From positions 30,217,299-30,281,298 of the forward strand of contig CM032128.1 in assembly GCA_018894105.1 (NCBI GenBank): a DNA stretch of 64,000 bases. Direction: 5' to 3'. A program made the translations under genes and the position numbers. This DNA comes from Jacaranda mimosifolia (Eukaryota; Streptophyta; Magnoliopsida; Lamiales; Bignoniaceae). Below the pieces are notes generated by a model. The model was not told the origin of the DNA. It searched no databases and saw only the letters and a list, made by a program, of their open reading frames with translations. The stretch's first letter is position 1. Each line of letters starts with the position of its first letter. This document shows positions 35,957 through 48,610 of this stretch, piece after piece.

Positions 35957-36140
35957 TATAGTTTGGTTGGCATGATAAATAAACCCATGGGGTGATAGGT
36001 TAATTTATCATGTGAATTACACATATAAACACAGGCTTTTAGTATTCATGCGGGTTTGAGTGTTTATTATCATTCTAACTAAATTCATGATAAAGTGGGA
36101 TAAAACATTATATCCCACCTTATCATCCCAACCAAATTAA
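35957..36140. mobile_element. Small MITE
   Basis: Terminal words TTTGGTTGGCATGATAA (left, from 35,962) and, inverted, TTTGGTTGGGATGATAAGG (right, to ~36,137), with TTA/TAA at both edges as in Tourist-type MITEs. About 180 bp, non-coding. Confidence 0.5.
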
Positions 36141-36467
36141 CTAGGCTTCTGTATCTAAATTTGGGTGGCTCGCTTGCTAACCGCTCTCCTGGGTCAGGTG
36201 AATAATATTATCTATGGAAATGTTCCATTTTCTCTGAAATAAAATTTAATATTATATAAATTTTTTAAATATATGTTTCACTTTTCTCAAAACATGAAAG
36301 TTCTAATAATTATTGAGAACATATTTTTTTTGTTTATTTATATACGCGCATGTTTAGTGGCATTTATGTTTGAACTCATACCTTACACTTTATATGTCAC
36401 TGAGTTAAAAGTCACTCGATGAATGCGTATATATATATATATACACACACACATATGAATTGCTAAG

Positions 36468-36808
36468 GCTTTGTTTGGTTATGCTTCCTCGAAACAACAT
36501 TGTTTTGGGGAAATATAACCAAACATATCCCCATTTGTCCTCTAAAATGGATATTCTCCAATATATACATATATATATATATTATATTATATGTATTTTA
36601 TTATTATTCTAACATTAAAATAATCACTCAATTTTATTTTTACCCTAAAAATCCAACAAAAAAATATTGATTTGACTGCTACATTAAAGAATGTCTTCCC
36701 CAAAACATAAACTAACATATCAAAAAATAATTTTCACATTCTCCAATAATTTATTCTTTCAAAACACATAATAAAATCAAATAAAAAACATAACCAAACA
36801 CATCCTAA
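36468..36808. mobile_element. Small MITE (GTTTGGTTATG ends)
   Basis: Left AAGGCTTTGTTTGGTTATG and, inverted from the right, TAGGATGTGTTTGGTTATG. The interior is AT-rich, ~340 bp, with an AT microsatellite (~36,560-36,590). Confidence 0.5.
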
Positions 36809-37539
36809 GTAATTTTTTATATACATATTCAAAAAAAATTCAACAATGACATTTTTTAAAATTATGACATTGATGTGATAACATGTAATAATATAAATAT
36901 TTGATATGAAATCTATAACTATATAAAGAAAAGTACAATAAAAAAATGTCTCATGAGAAAATGAATCAAGTGTAGTTTCCTTTAAAAATACATCATATCA
37001 ATTGCCTTTAACGTATAACTAACATGCATGCTTGCATCTCTAAAGTATTTTTTTCAAAGCACTCTAAAACAAAACCTAACAAAGCCAAAATCTTCAAATT
37101 TTGAAGTTGAGGCAAGTGGATATTCTAGTTATATATCATACAAATCATTCAAACCCATTCTAAAATTAAATTAGGGCATGATTCATGTGCCTATGTTTAT
37201 TAAACATTATACTAAACTCCAATATTATGAGATATTGAATAAGCTTATTAAAATGTTAAGAATAGATGGAAATCAAAACTGATTATGTTTTCTTTTAATA
37301 CTTTGTAAAAACTTAGGCTCAAATCTAATCTACTCTGGACAACACTATTCTCACTTTATACCTTTCAAAAACTACAAAATGAGATTGGGACCATTGGGCA
37401 TTGTTTTATAGGTTGAGTTTGGCCCAATCCACCCCCCCTCCCCCTCTCTCTCTCTTTTTTTTTTTTCAAATATTCAGTAGGTCTGTCACTAATTCTTATT
37501 TTTTTCCCTAACATCCTATAACCTATTCTTCATTTTATG

Positions 37540-37912
37540 GGTGTAAGATGAGTCAAATCGGCTCATAAGCTTCACGAACTAGCTTGATTATAGCTCAACT
37601 CGAATTCAAGCTTTATAATGAGCCAAGTTCAAGCCCTGATTCAGTTGTCTCACGAGTTTTTTCTATTTCTAAATATTTTTTATATATTAATTAAATAACT
37701 ATTTATAAATAATTTACCTTTTTTTCTCAAATATTGTATATATAATATTAAATAATTACTATATATTAATAATTAATATTTTATTTAGCTGACCTCGAAG
37801 TCAAGCGAGTTCGACTCAATTAATTTCGAGCCCAATCTTTAATAAGAGGTTCATCAAATTTGAATCCGAACCTATAATTTATGTTGAACTTGACTCATTT
37901 ACATTCTTAGTC
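37540..37912. mobile_element. hAT-like MITE
   Basis: Left GTGTAAGATGAGTCAAATCG and, inverted from the right, AATGTAAATGAGTCAAGTTC. Internal words (AGCTTGATTATAGCTCAACTC, GAGTTCGACTCAATT) are typical of plant hAT-type MITEs, from memory. About 370 bp, non-coding. Confidence 0.45.
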
Positions 37913-39250
37913 CACCGCCTTCACCTTCTTTGCCCAAAAGCCTATTGCCCATCCGTCCGTCCATCCCTCGATCGGCGGCTTCCCTCCCATCCATTCAATC
38001 ATCAAAGTAAATTTTGGGTTGATGAGAGCATTTACAACCCTCACGCAACCATGCTTGATGCTTCCCATATTTCTTCGTTAATATCTTGTTTCTTCAACTT
38101 GGTGAGATTTTCTTTTCATGTAAGATCCATTTCATCATTACGAACTCCAAAGTAGTTGGATGATTGATAAGTTTATAAAAGTATCATATAATAAATAATA
38201 AGCCATTCCATTTATTGTTTTTATAAATAATTAAAAGAATTATGAAAAATCACTGATAACGAACAATAATTTAATTTAATAATTCTTTGTTTTTTAAATA
38301 CATTACCACATGAACTATATACTTAACTACATTAATGCAATTTACTTGCACTTTATTTTCCCCAAAGCCACAAATAAACTGAAGACCACAGATGGCATTC
38401 AAGCAATTCCATTTTCATGAAAAGGGTACTAGAGACAATTCACTTATGAATTAAGACATTTGATTTTGTTTATTATATATACATATTAGGCACACTAAAC
38501 AAATAAATAATAAGAAATTCATCCACCTAAATATTCGGGCACAGAATCTATTAACTAGGCGCGGGACAAAGACAACTTCCCTAGTTCCCTATTTCCCATT
38601 TTTATTTTTTAATAGGAAACAATTATTTAATTCTTTTAAGAAAGTCCTTTCCTACACATTTTTAGGATCTAAAATTCAACTTATGCATATGTCTCTGTAA
38701 ACATGTCTGTCTGAAAAACAAAAAGATTTGTTTTCCAATGGTACTCTTAAATTTTTTTCATTAGGACGTCAAAATACATTAAATTGAATCACTAAGTCAA
38801 GCACTTTAAATTTGTCCAATTTACATTTATATTACAAAATATATAATACTCAAGTTATTTTATAGTGCAAGAGATATATATATATATATATATTCATTTT
38901 TACAAATATTCAATTTTAAATAAGTGTTGAATAAATCACAGACTCTATTTATGATACTTATTATTATTCCATAACAAAGAAATTAAGGATACAATTCATA
39001 AGTTGCTTCAACACCTTGAGACGTATTTTGCAATAATTTTTTTCATTTATATATATGCATATAAAAAATTTGTCAAAGTCAAGCCCTTGATCTTACATTT
39101 TATATGCGAGATTTATATTATTGGGTTAAATAACCGCACACACGCTAGAGTTCTTTAGGGTTCCATCTAACCCTTAGATATTAAGTACATCAAAAAATTG
39201 AAAAATATAAAAAAATTGAAAAATAAATTACTTTTGTGTTTTTAGAAAAA
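37913..39250. other. AT-rich intergenic DNA
   Basis: Low-complexity AT-rich sequence with an (AT)n run near 38,874-38,892. I see no gene or structured repeat. Confidence 0.5.
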
Positions 39251-39254
39251 AAGA

Positions 39255-39525
39255 ATAGATAGACTGTGCCCGTGATATGGAAGAAGTCTAATGAAAGAGA
39301 TTTCGTGAAAGACAACCTGGGATTGACGCTTTTGATGACGTGCGACAATAGCGTCATTATGATCGCGTTTGATTAGATTCAACGGTCCGGATTTCAATCT
39401 GAGCCGTGAACCTTCGGATGATATTGCCTTTCTACCATCCGGCGTTTCTCAAAGTTCACGTGCTGGCAACGCGTAGGGTTGGTGGACCAGCCGGCCTTTT
39501 AAATTGGGCCCTTTATTTTTTATTA
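39255..39525. other. Short GC-balanced island of unknown role
   Basis: In contrast to its surroundings, this ~270 bp is GC-balanced and non-repetitive, with GATTCAACGGTCCGGATTTC, a TTCACGTGC G-box core (~39,456-39,464) and GGTGGACCAGCCGGCC. There is no open frame of note. It resembles 5' flanking DNA of a plant gene, but no gene follows on either side. Confidence 0.35.
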
Positions 39526-40429
39526 ACCTGTCCAGACTATTATAGAGCAGTCAATAGATAGAATTTTAATTTAATATAAATTTAATTTAAATTTTAAAAT
39601 TATTATTTAATTAAAATATTCGATAGATCAAATTTAATTATAAATATTTATAATTCAAAATAAATTGATCAAATATGAAATTAAACATTTCGATATGTTA
39701 AAATTTTAAATCCGAATTTTAATATTTTTTTAAATTAATACTCTCATATATAATATTAATAAAAATTTTAAAACAATATATATTATATTGACCTAATATT
39801 TATATTAACATCTATATAATACTATTAATATTGAGTCTTTAGCCTTAAAAATAAGTGGGATACTAATAAAATATCAAATATAATATATAATAATTCATTT
39901 ATGCATTAAATAATGTGAAATATGAGTTTGATGTTCAAATATTTAACTTTTAAATTAATATATAAGAAAAATTGTTAAAAATTCAAATATGATGTAAATT
40001 TACTTTATAAATACAATATTTTTATACAATTCAAAAGGAAAAAAATATATTAAAGTGGGTCGAATTATTTTATTGAATTTTCGATATCCATCAAATTTAG
40101 ATATGGTATAAACTAATAAAGATCCTATAGAATATCAAAACAGATGCATATATGAATTTTTATAATCGGATTTATATATGACTCCGAGCCAAATCCAACT
40201 CAGTGACAACCCTAAATAAATTTACTAAAACAAGGGATATTTGTCTCCCACTGTGATTCACTAGCATAATAATAACATTAGGTCGAATGACTATTGTTAC
40301 ACCTCATATTTATACGTATGAGATTTAAGTTTTAAATATTAATATATTTTATGATATATATATACAAGTGTTAAATAAAAAAGTATATATGTATACGATA
40401 TAAAAATAAATGGTTTCTATTTAATTTCA
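39526..40429. other. AT-rich intergenic DNA
   Basis: Very AT-rich with no gene or clear repeat boundary. Confidence 0.5.
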
Positions 40430-42240
40430 TATTTGAGTAATTGAGTATGCATCTTAATATGTATGCATTTTGTAAGATTTTTCTTGAAATATTTGCAATA
40501 ATACACTAATCATTAATAAACTGTTCTTCTAATTGTACCTATCTACACTATTGAATATGAGAACAAGCCTTTTGACCGTAATTATGCAATTCTAATTAAA
40601 TTTTGAGTTCTTATAATTTTTTTTTTTTTTAGTTATTCCGAATAGTTTATTTAATTGCTTAACATTAATGTGTATTTCTTAATTTCTTAAATTATATAAT
40701 ATATTAGGTTCTTAAAATTTAGAATTTTTTGAATTGTGTAAAATAATTTCATTAGTTGCTAAATATTGGTCGGTGAATTTATTTTTTCAAATTAATTAAT
40801 ATATATCAATTAACCAAATTTATTCTTAAATTATATAATATATTAGGTTCTTAAAATTTAGAATTTTTTGAATTGTGTAAAATAATTTCATTAGTTGCTA
40901 AATATTGGTCGGTGAATTTATTTTTTCAAATTAATTAATATATATCAATTAACCAAATTTAATAACATTCTAGGACAATAGTTAAACACATGCTGAACAT
41001 GCAATTTATAGTATTGTATTTATTGAATGAAATCTTTTGATAATATATGTGCAATTTTAATCAAATTTTTAAAATTTTAAATTATTTATAATGATTTAAT
41101 CTATTATTAAATATTTATCGTCAATTTATTTCTTTTTTAAATCATATTACGCCAAATAACTCCGGTTACATTTTTAATGCAATATGGAAATTCATTCACA
41201 TACACAAACTTATCTTCTTAAGAAATGGGCTTTTGGTCACGATTATGTAATTTTGATCAATATTTAAATTTGCAAAATTTAAATTCTTTTTATTGTTTAG
41301 AAAATTTCCATTAATTGCAAGCATTTTTGAATTTATTAATTGCAAAATTATCGAAATATGGAGATTAATCAGATTTAATGATATTTTAACACATTGGTTG
41401 AACTCGTGATACATATAAATTTATGTTCTTACATTCACGAGGTGAGTCTTTTTTACTATAATCATGAATTTTTATTCAAATTTTAAATTTATGAAATTTT
41501 AGATTTTTTAATTGTTTAGAATTTTTTCATTGATTGCTTAATATTAATTATGAGTTATTTTATTTTTTAATTCAATAAAATAAGTCAAGTAAATCAATTT
41601 TAATTTTAATGACATTTAGTATGTTCTTTTTAACTTTTTTTTTCCTAGGGAATATTATAAATGACGAAATTAATCCTTTCAATAAGTCAATATTATCATA
41701 TTATTAAATCAAGTAAATTATAATACAATATAATCAAATGCACATAAGGTACACAACACGCCTATTTAAGATCGAACACAAGATCTCTCACATAATATGG
41801 GGATACTGATACCAATGAGTTACGAGCCATTGAACACACAAACTTCTTTTAACTTATTCACACATGAATAAGTCCAAATTTATCAACGGAAAAATGGTCT
41901 TTTTTGTCACAGTTGTGTATTTTTCATCAAGCTTTGAATTCTTAATATTTATTTATTATTTTTATTATTTAGTATAATTTTACTAATGACTTAGTATTAG
42001 TTGTCAATTTCTGATTTCTAAATAATCGAAATATATAAATTAACAAACTTTAATGACTTTGTGATATATTTTTTTAAATTTATTCACATGCACATAAATC
42101 TATACAATGATATACATGCAATAATCTTTTGATTACAATTATCAATTATGCACTTTCGACAAAGTTCTGAATTTTTAGAATTTATTTTAGAAGATATATA
42201 AAATAATTTCATTTATTGCTTAACATTAATTTATTTCAAG
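40430..42240. repeat. Degenerate tandem repeat array (~0.2-0.45 kb units)
   Basis: A recurring block reads, in degenerate form, CTTTTGxxCACxATTATGxA, then a TTTTxATCAAATTTTxAATT word, then TTGTTTAGAATTTxxTTCATT and ATTGCTTAATATTxxT. Copies begin near 40,570, 41,032, 41,225, 41,448, 41,893 and 42,128. Spacing is irregular. It has no coding content. Confidence 0.5.
40684..40961. repeat. Perfect 139-bp tandem duplication
   Basis: Units 40,684-40,822 and 40,823-40,961 appear identical base for base (both start TTCTTAAATTATATAATA and end ATTAACCAAATTTA). Within a degenerate array this marks a very recent duplication. Confidence 0.9.
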
Positions 42241-42503
42241 AGTCTGCAAGAAAATGTATTATTATAGTTATATTTATAGCAAAAATAATATTACAAGCAT
42301 TCTAACAATTTTGATATAATAATTATTTCATAGGAAAATGGCAGAAAACTATTACTGGAGCATATCAAATCTTTCCAAGATCGTGCATTCACATTTATCA
42401 TTCCCATTCAACCAAAATTTGCGAGGCCAGATGTTCGTTGTATAGTGAATTTTGTTTTAGGTGTTGATTGGTCTGAGAATATTTCTATCTTCCAAAGAGA
42501 TTA

Positions 42504-43110
42504 TCTATTTTAAATATATAAAGTGTTACGAATTATTGTTATTTTAAATTGTTAAAAGTATATATTTATTTTTTAAATGTTCACCATACAATTTTATATT
42601 TACACGTAATTTATTGTCATTTATAATTTATCAAAATAACGGCGATGGTGCTTTTTTTAAAATATTTTTAACACAAACATCTTTTTCTTATTTGCATATC
42701 TATCCTTATACATATTACAACGAATATGAAATTCCATTCTTTATTGATATTGGTCTTGATATATTGTAAATTGATAGAAAATGTCTTCAAATTATATAGA
42801 TAAAAATATTTATGCATTAAAGCTCACTTTTATGTAAAATGAGAAGGACTTATATACATTATATTTTTTGTTTTTATTAATTTGAATAAAAATTATTTTT
42901 TACCAAACCTAAACAATGGAAAAGTTCCTAACTATTTCAAAGTTAGATTTTTAGAAAAATATTTATAAAGTTACATATGTATTATTAATTATTTAAATTA
43001 AAGTTAATTGAATCTTTTCTAAGGGAAGATAAAGGTACATATTATTCATTAATAACTTAAACATTAAAAGAAAAAGGTAAAATCCTTGCATAGCACGGGG
43101 TACATGCTAG
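42504..43110 (+). mobile_element. Possible small Helitron
   Basis: The right end, TGCATAGCACGGGGTACATGCTAG followed by T (in two pieces, 43,088-43,111), looks like a plant Helitron 3' terminus (CTAG preceded by a GC-richer segment). A second similar end, CATCACACCGAGCACATG then CTAG, occurs at ~43,316-43,337. A left end TCTATTTTAAATATATAAAG preceded by A lies at 42,504. There is no Rep/helicase frame. The call rests on terminal motifs only. Confidence 0.3.
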
Positions 43111-43337
43111 TTCTTCATATTCCACAACATATTTAAGTACAAATTATCTTCAAACATAATATTAATAAATTGAAAATTTTATATTATTTTATTTAATTAG
43201 TAATACATTTTGTTTCTTTAAATACTAAAAATAATTATGGTTCATTTTTAATCACATGAAGTAAAATAAATGTTATTATAAAATATTTATTTTAATATTA
43301 AAATTCTTTTTAGTGCATCACACCGAGCACATGCTAG

Positions 43338-46300
43338 TACATATATATATGAATAAGAAATTTTTTAATCGAAATTGATGTAGCATATGCAAATGTAAGA
43401 TGTGTTTCAATTAAAATATTAAACATCCCTTCAAATTAGATAAATTTTGAAAAATATTATAGAAATTGAACGCGAAGTGTATCACCTAAAATGCACTTAT
43501 TCTCCTTTTATCTTTATATTTTTCTTAATTTTTTGTTTAATATTGTTTACTTGGGTGGTTTCTTTTTAATTCTATTATTATTTCATTAGGCGATTTACTA
43601 AATATAAATTCTTTGAAGTTTCTCATCTCATCTTGCAACGATTTGTAGAAATTCACTGAAATTTTCTATTGTTTTTCTATCACCAATTGCTCAAGATTTT
43701 ATATTTATCAAAATTTATATATTGTAGTTTTATTAATATTTTTATGCATCTATATATATAATTAATAAGTGTAAATATGAATAATTACTTTTGAAGTAAT
43801 AAAAACATTCTGATTGATAGCAAAGATGCATAGAAATTATTTTTCTTTTATTTTACCTAAAATATGATTATTTTTATTATCACGATCATAATTCAAATGA
43901 CTTGATATAATTTTTTTGTCAATTTATCATATTCAAAATTAATATATAAAATTTAAAATTACCATATCATTTTGAAGAGACGGGATAAGCATGATTTTGA
44001 AAATATCATTTATAATTGAAGGACACCATTTTAGCATTTTCATCAAAATAATTATTTTTAATATTTCCCTAATTTTCTTACAAATTTCAACCTTTTCCCT
44101 CTTTTGTGTTTCCAATTGTACTATTTCTATTACGCTCTCATTACTACATCATATCTCCTTTTAGGTATCATTGTAATTTTCATATGTTAATTTCGCTTTA
44201 AACAAGGTGCCACCCTTTCCATGGTTTCAGCTCACAATATTAATTAGCTGTATACTTATACCATAATGTTATTGTGTTCCATCCCAAGTGGCTCTTAAAT
44301 CTTAATTAATTTTTCGATTTTTGGCATTTTGCATTCTTAAATTATAGCTCCACTAGCACTTTGTACTCTAAAATTATAAAATTGGCTTATTGCAGTATGA
44401 AATCAATATTTTCTTGGCAAATAGGACCCCAACCACCTTTCCGGCAAAATATATGTCGAAAAACAGATTTCTCTGGCAAAACAAGGATAAAATCATTCAT
44501 TTCCCTCTTTAGAAAATTTTTGACATATAAAATTAATAACCAATACTTATAACTCTAATCAATATATAGCACTTGTTATATATAACCAATACTTATACAT
44601 AACAATCCTGTCAGTTCGATTATTTCAACCTCAATGACTACATCATTTTAGAACGCACTCCCTTTCTCAAATTATTAAAAAAATAAATAAATTATCAAGT
44701 TCCTTGAATGCTATTTTTTTTTTTTTTTTTTGGTAAAAGTCTTTTGAATTATATTTCTGGGTTGTTCAATGTTGCCAAAAGTTTCAATTACGAGTTGGAT
44801 ATTATAATGTATTACAAGGTTGACTAGGAATATGACTAACGTGATTGGTTGTTATTCAAATTACACCGATCTATAATTCACTGTTTTTATTATTAAAAGA
44901 GAGAAGCGTCTGAACGAATTTATAATAGTTTTGATCTATCATACAAAATATTTGTTATAGAATATTTAGAAACGAAGCTAGAGTAAGATGCTATAATATT
45001 ATGTGAGAAATTTATACCATTAGGTCACCGACCACTCCACTTGCTACATATAATATAAAAGAGCATTTCACGTTGCACATGGGTTGCACTGCCCAGTGCC
45101 CACCTCGCGATGACTTTGGTTAATTGGTCATTTTCTTTGCTTAACTTTGATTTGGACCGCCCTTAATCTTAATTAATTACAATTACAAACCCATCATTTT
45201 TAGTCCACGTGAGATCCCATCAATAAACTTCACTTTTTAAATTGGAAGCTCAAGTGGATGACGACAGCAGCACGACGTTGATCACGCTACGTAACAAGTT
45301 GTATATAAGCAAATTTTAAATTTTCTATTTTATTTTATATATTTTTTATTTTTTATTTTAATTTCTGGATAATAATTCCCCCCCCCCCCACCCCCATAAT
45401 ATTCGTTTTCGTAGAGAATTTGAATGATCATATTTGTAATATTCATTCATGTGTGTTGTGTTTACTCTTTTTAAATGTCATTGGTAATTAATTGTGTTGA
45501 TCATTCTTTTTAGCTCTCTTAGTTTCAAATATTGTACAAATAAGAAAAAAGAATTTTTTATACCATCTTGCCTTGTGGCAAAGATAGTTTCCAAACTTTG
45601 CTAGTAGTCATGACGCACACGGGTGCGAATATGAATACGCAATTTATAATTATTTTTTGTTACAATTACAATAATGATTTTTATAAATATAATAGCAGCA
45701 AGAAGTGTATTTAAATTATTATTATTGATGAACACTATTATTGACAACTTACTAACATTAAATTTTTTTTTCACAAATTAATAGTGGCAATAAAAGCTAG
45801 CACTAGGTTGTCACAATACAACTATCACTAATTATCAATAATAACAATTATTAGTTTTTATCACTATTAAATTATATGTTAAAAAATAAAAATTATTCTC
45901 ATTTAAAAATATTATTAATGAGATAATAAAAATTAATGTTAATTTTTCACATTTCGCTATTATTAAATTGTTTTCGATTATTACTAATTTCTACCTTGGT
46001 ATATAACAGTACTTGGTATTTTATTACTTCTTTTCCTATAGCACATTTCTTTCTTCTTCTTTTTTTTTTTTCCTTCTTTTGTATAATTAGTATATTCATC
46101 TCAAAGGGCCACGATTTTAAATTATCTTTTCTCATCACCTTTTATTTTTAATTTATTAATTGCTATTATTATTATAAGCTAATGACTTCATATATATTTA
46201 CATATATAACCGCAATTTTTATGTCTTGATGACCTATTAGTTAATTAGATAAGTTATATAGCCAAATTGCAAGGTTTACGTTAATCATCTTAAATTAGCA

Positions 46301-46672
46301 ATTATGCAAATTATTAGAATATATATATATATATTAATCCTTCGATAACTAAATAAACTATATAAGTTGTATATTGTTACTTGATTAATTAATTAGGTTA
46401 AAATATTTTTAGAACATGACTACATATACATACATACATATATATATATATATAAGGATGTCCATTTTTAGCTAGAAAAAATGTGGAAACACATGACATG
46501 AGACCACATGGATTAGCCGTTTTTGGCGCCGAAGGGGTCGGAATATTTAGGCCTTAATCCACCCCTTAGCAAGAAATTAGTCAAACTATTAAATTAAACA
46601 TATTTATCTATTAATATAATTGTAAGTGTATATAAATTACCGAACTAACATGAGGAAGAAATAAGATACCTA
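43338..46672. other. AT-rich intergenic DNA
   Basis: Mostly low-complexity sequence with homopolymer runs, a C10 run at 45,380-45,389 and AT/TACA microsatellites near 46,425-46,455. A less AT-rich patch at about 45,060-45,310 ends in GTTGTATATAAGC but no gene follows. Short frames here (44,361; 45,936) have no recognisable content. Confidence 0.45.
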
Positions 46673-48601
46673 ATTCATTTCTAAGCAGACCTCATTCCAA
46701 AGGGTATGCAGAAATCATTCTCCTTCAGGCGTTCCAATTAGAACAAATGCGAATAACGTAAGGTCTACCAACAAGTAACAACAATTTCTCATTTGCCTGG
46801 AAAGCATTCAAAATGGGGACTTCAACAAACAATACAATTAAATGAAATACGGCATCTGCACTTTATTCTCTACTGTCCTCTCTTTTGCAGCTTCATGGGG
46901 GGGGGAGTGATCACAAGCATCTTTACTAATGTCTGTTATGTCCGCTATCAATAAAGCCCAACACTTGAGCTAAGGTCCAGATATTCTGGACCACTCAGGA
47001 TGAGGTTTGTTTTCAACTAAGCGGGATTACTTCAGCATTTCGGATCTTCACACTTGCATATTTTCTTGTGGTTCTCTCTGTATTTCCTCAAGAAGAAATA
47101 CAACATAAAATAAGATAAAAACATTTTCGTTTCATCATACTTTATTGTTTGTAATAGAATGTTCGTTACTTAACAGGGATAGGCCTATCATTTTCAATTA
47201 CATTGAGTACCACATGAGAACTGTCTTTATCTCAGTTGATAAGATGATGACAAGTCACCATCTTGCAGGAAAAAATAGATAAATAAATAAATAAATGCTA
47301 TTAATAGGAAATTAGGTGCTTTAAAGTGGTTTCAAGACATTGACAACGTGGAAAAAGAGAAAGATGTGTTAGAAGATTTAACATACTCTCATTCGTTTCT
47401 CCAGCTGCAATCTCCAAGTCAATTCTTCAACTTGCTTCTCCAATTTTTCCTTGGCAGCTTGCAGGGCACCAATTTCTCTCGCAGCCTATGTTTCACAAAG
47501 ATAATTTTATAAAATATAAACAGGTCAAAGGAGAAAGACAACATAAGCAAGCACTATATCAAAACCATCAAACCAGTTTCAAAACAAAATTACTAATTGG
47601 ACTTTCTTCTTCAGAAGCCATCCCTGTTTCAGGATTTCGCTTCACCCAAGTAAATTAAGGTTTTATGAAAACTTATAGCTCCACATGGGCACTAAATACA
47701 ACACATAGAACAAAGACAGATATCCCACACCAGAAGGATCAGTACAACCTAAATAGTAACTACTTTAGCATTTGGTGGTAATCTCTATCAGAAATGCAGA
47801 GTCACTTAACATACATGTGCCTCACGTAAAGCACAGTTTACAATCAGAGACAATATGTACTCATCTTTAAAATGCTAGCCATAAATCCATATACATGGAA
47901 AACTGCAAGCCCTCGGAATTTATACTGATTGGTTTCCAGCCAGTTCAATCATTTTAAGGAAATAACGATTACTTCTATGCCCAATCATCCTCAAACGATA
48001 TTATAAACTCAAAAGGGTTTGTGTAGCCAGGTAAGTTTTATCAACATATTTTCACCTAGAGCAACGAGGTTTAAAGGAAGCAAGATATCAAAGACAAAAG
48101 ATGAGCTGGAAAGAAGAAGGGAGAGAGATTTTGATAGGGATATAGAGGCTGCCATCTTCAATTTATGCAGTTCTTTACGTGCAACTCTTGCCCTCCATGC
48201 ACATTGCGTGGTGATTGCAGCTTTCTTCAGCTTAAAATATTCTGAACGAGCTAAGAATTCACGGCAATGACTCTGTAGTCATACAAGTGAGTTGTCAATA
48301 TGTTTGTTTAAAAGAAAATAGTTTTAATTCCTCAATGAACCAAAAACCAGAAAGACATTTAACTCCCCTTCAGTTTATTTGCTGACAACTAGTGTTACCT
48401 GGATCACAATTGCTGCTCTTCTCCGCGGTCTAAAACGAAGCTTGTTGCGTGCGGCCATCCCACGCATTCCTGTCTGAATTGAAACAGCAGATGAGCACAG
48501 TTCTTTGTATGCTTTCCTAGCAAGATACATTCGCAAAACTTTCTGGATCCTGAGACAAGAAGCTTCCCTCCGCATGCCCTCGTAAACGTGCCGAGTAAGT
48601 T
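46673..48601 (-). pseudogene. Partial second copy of the myosin gene (exons 21-23 and introns)
   Basis: Nearly colinear with 22,005-23,988 of the myosin gene, introns included, so this is a DNA-level duplication. Exon 23 copy: 47,387-47,485. Exon 22 copy: 48,153-48,272 (120 nt, against 111 in the gene). Exon 21 copy: from 48,399 to the interruption at 48,601. Reading frames remain open, but the exon 22 donor has changed from GT to GC and a ~60-bp intron segment (gene ~22,200-22,250) is absent. The copy is cut within exon 21 by a transposable element; a short matching tail appears at 63,036-63,058. It has no promoter, motor or tail and cannot make a myosin. Confidence 0.9.
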
Positions 48602-48610
48602 GGGGGTTTC

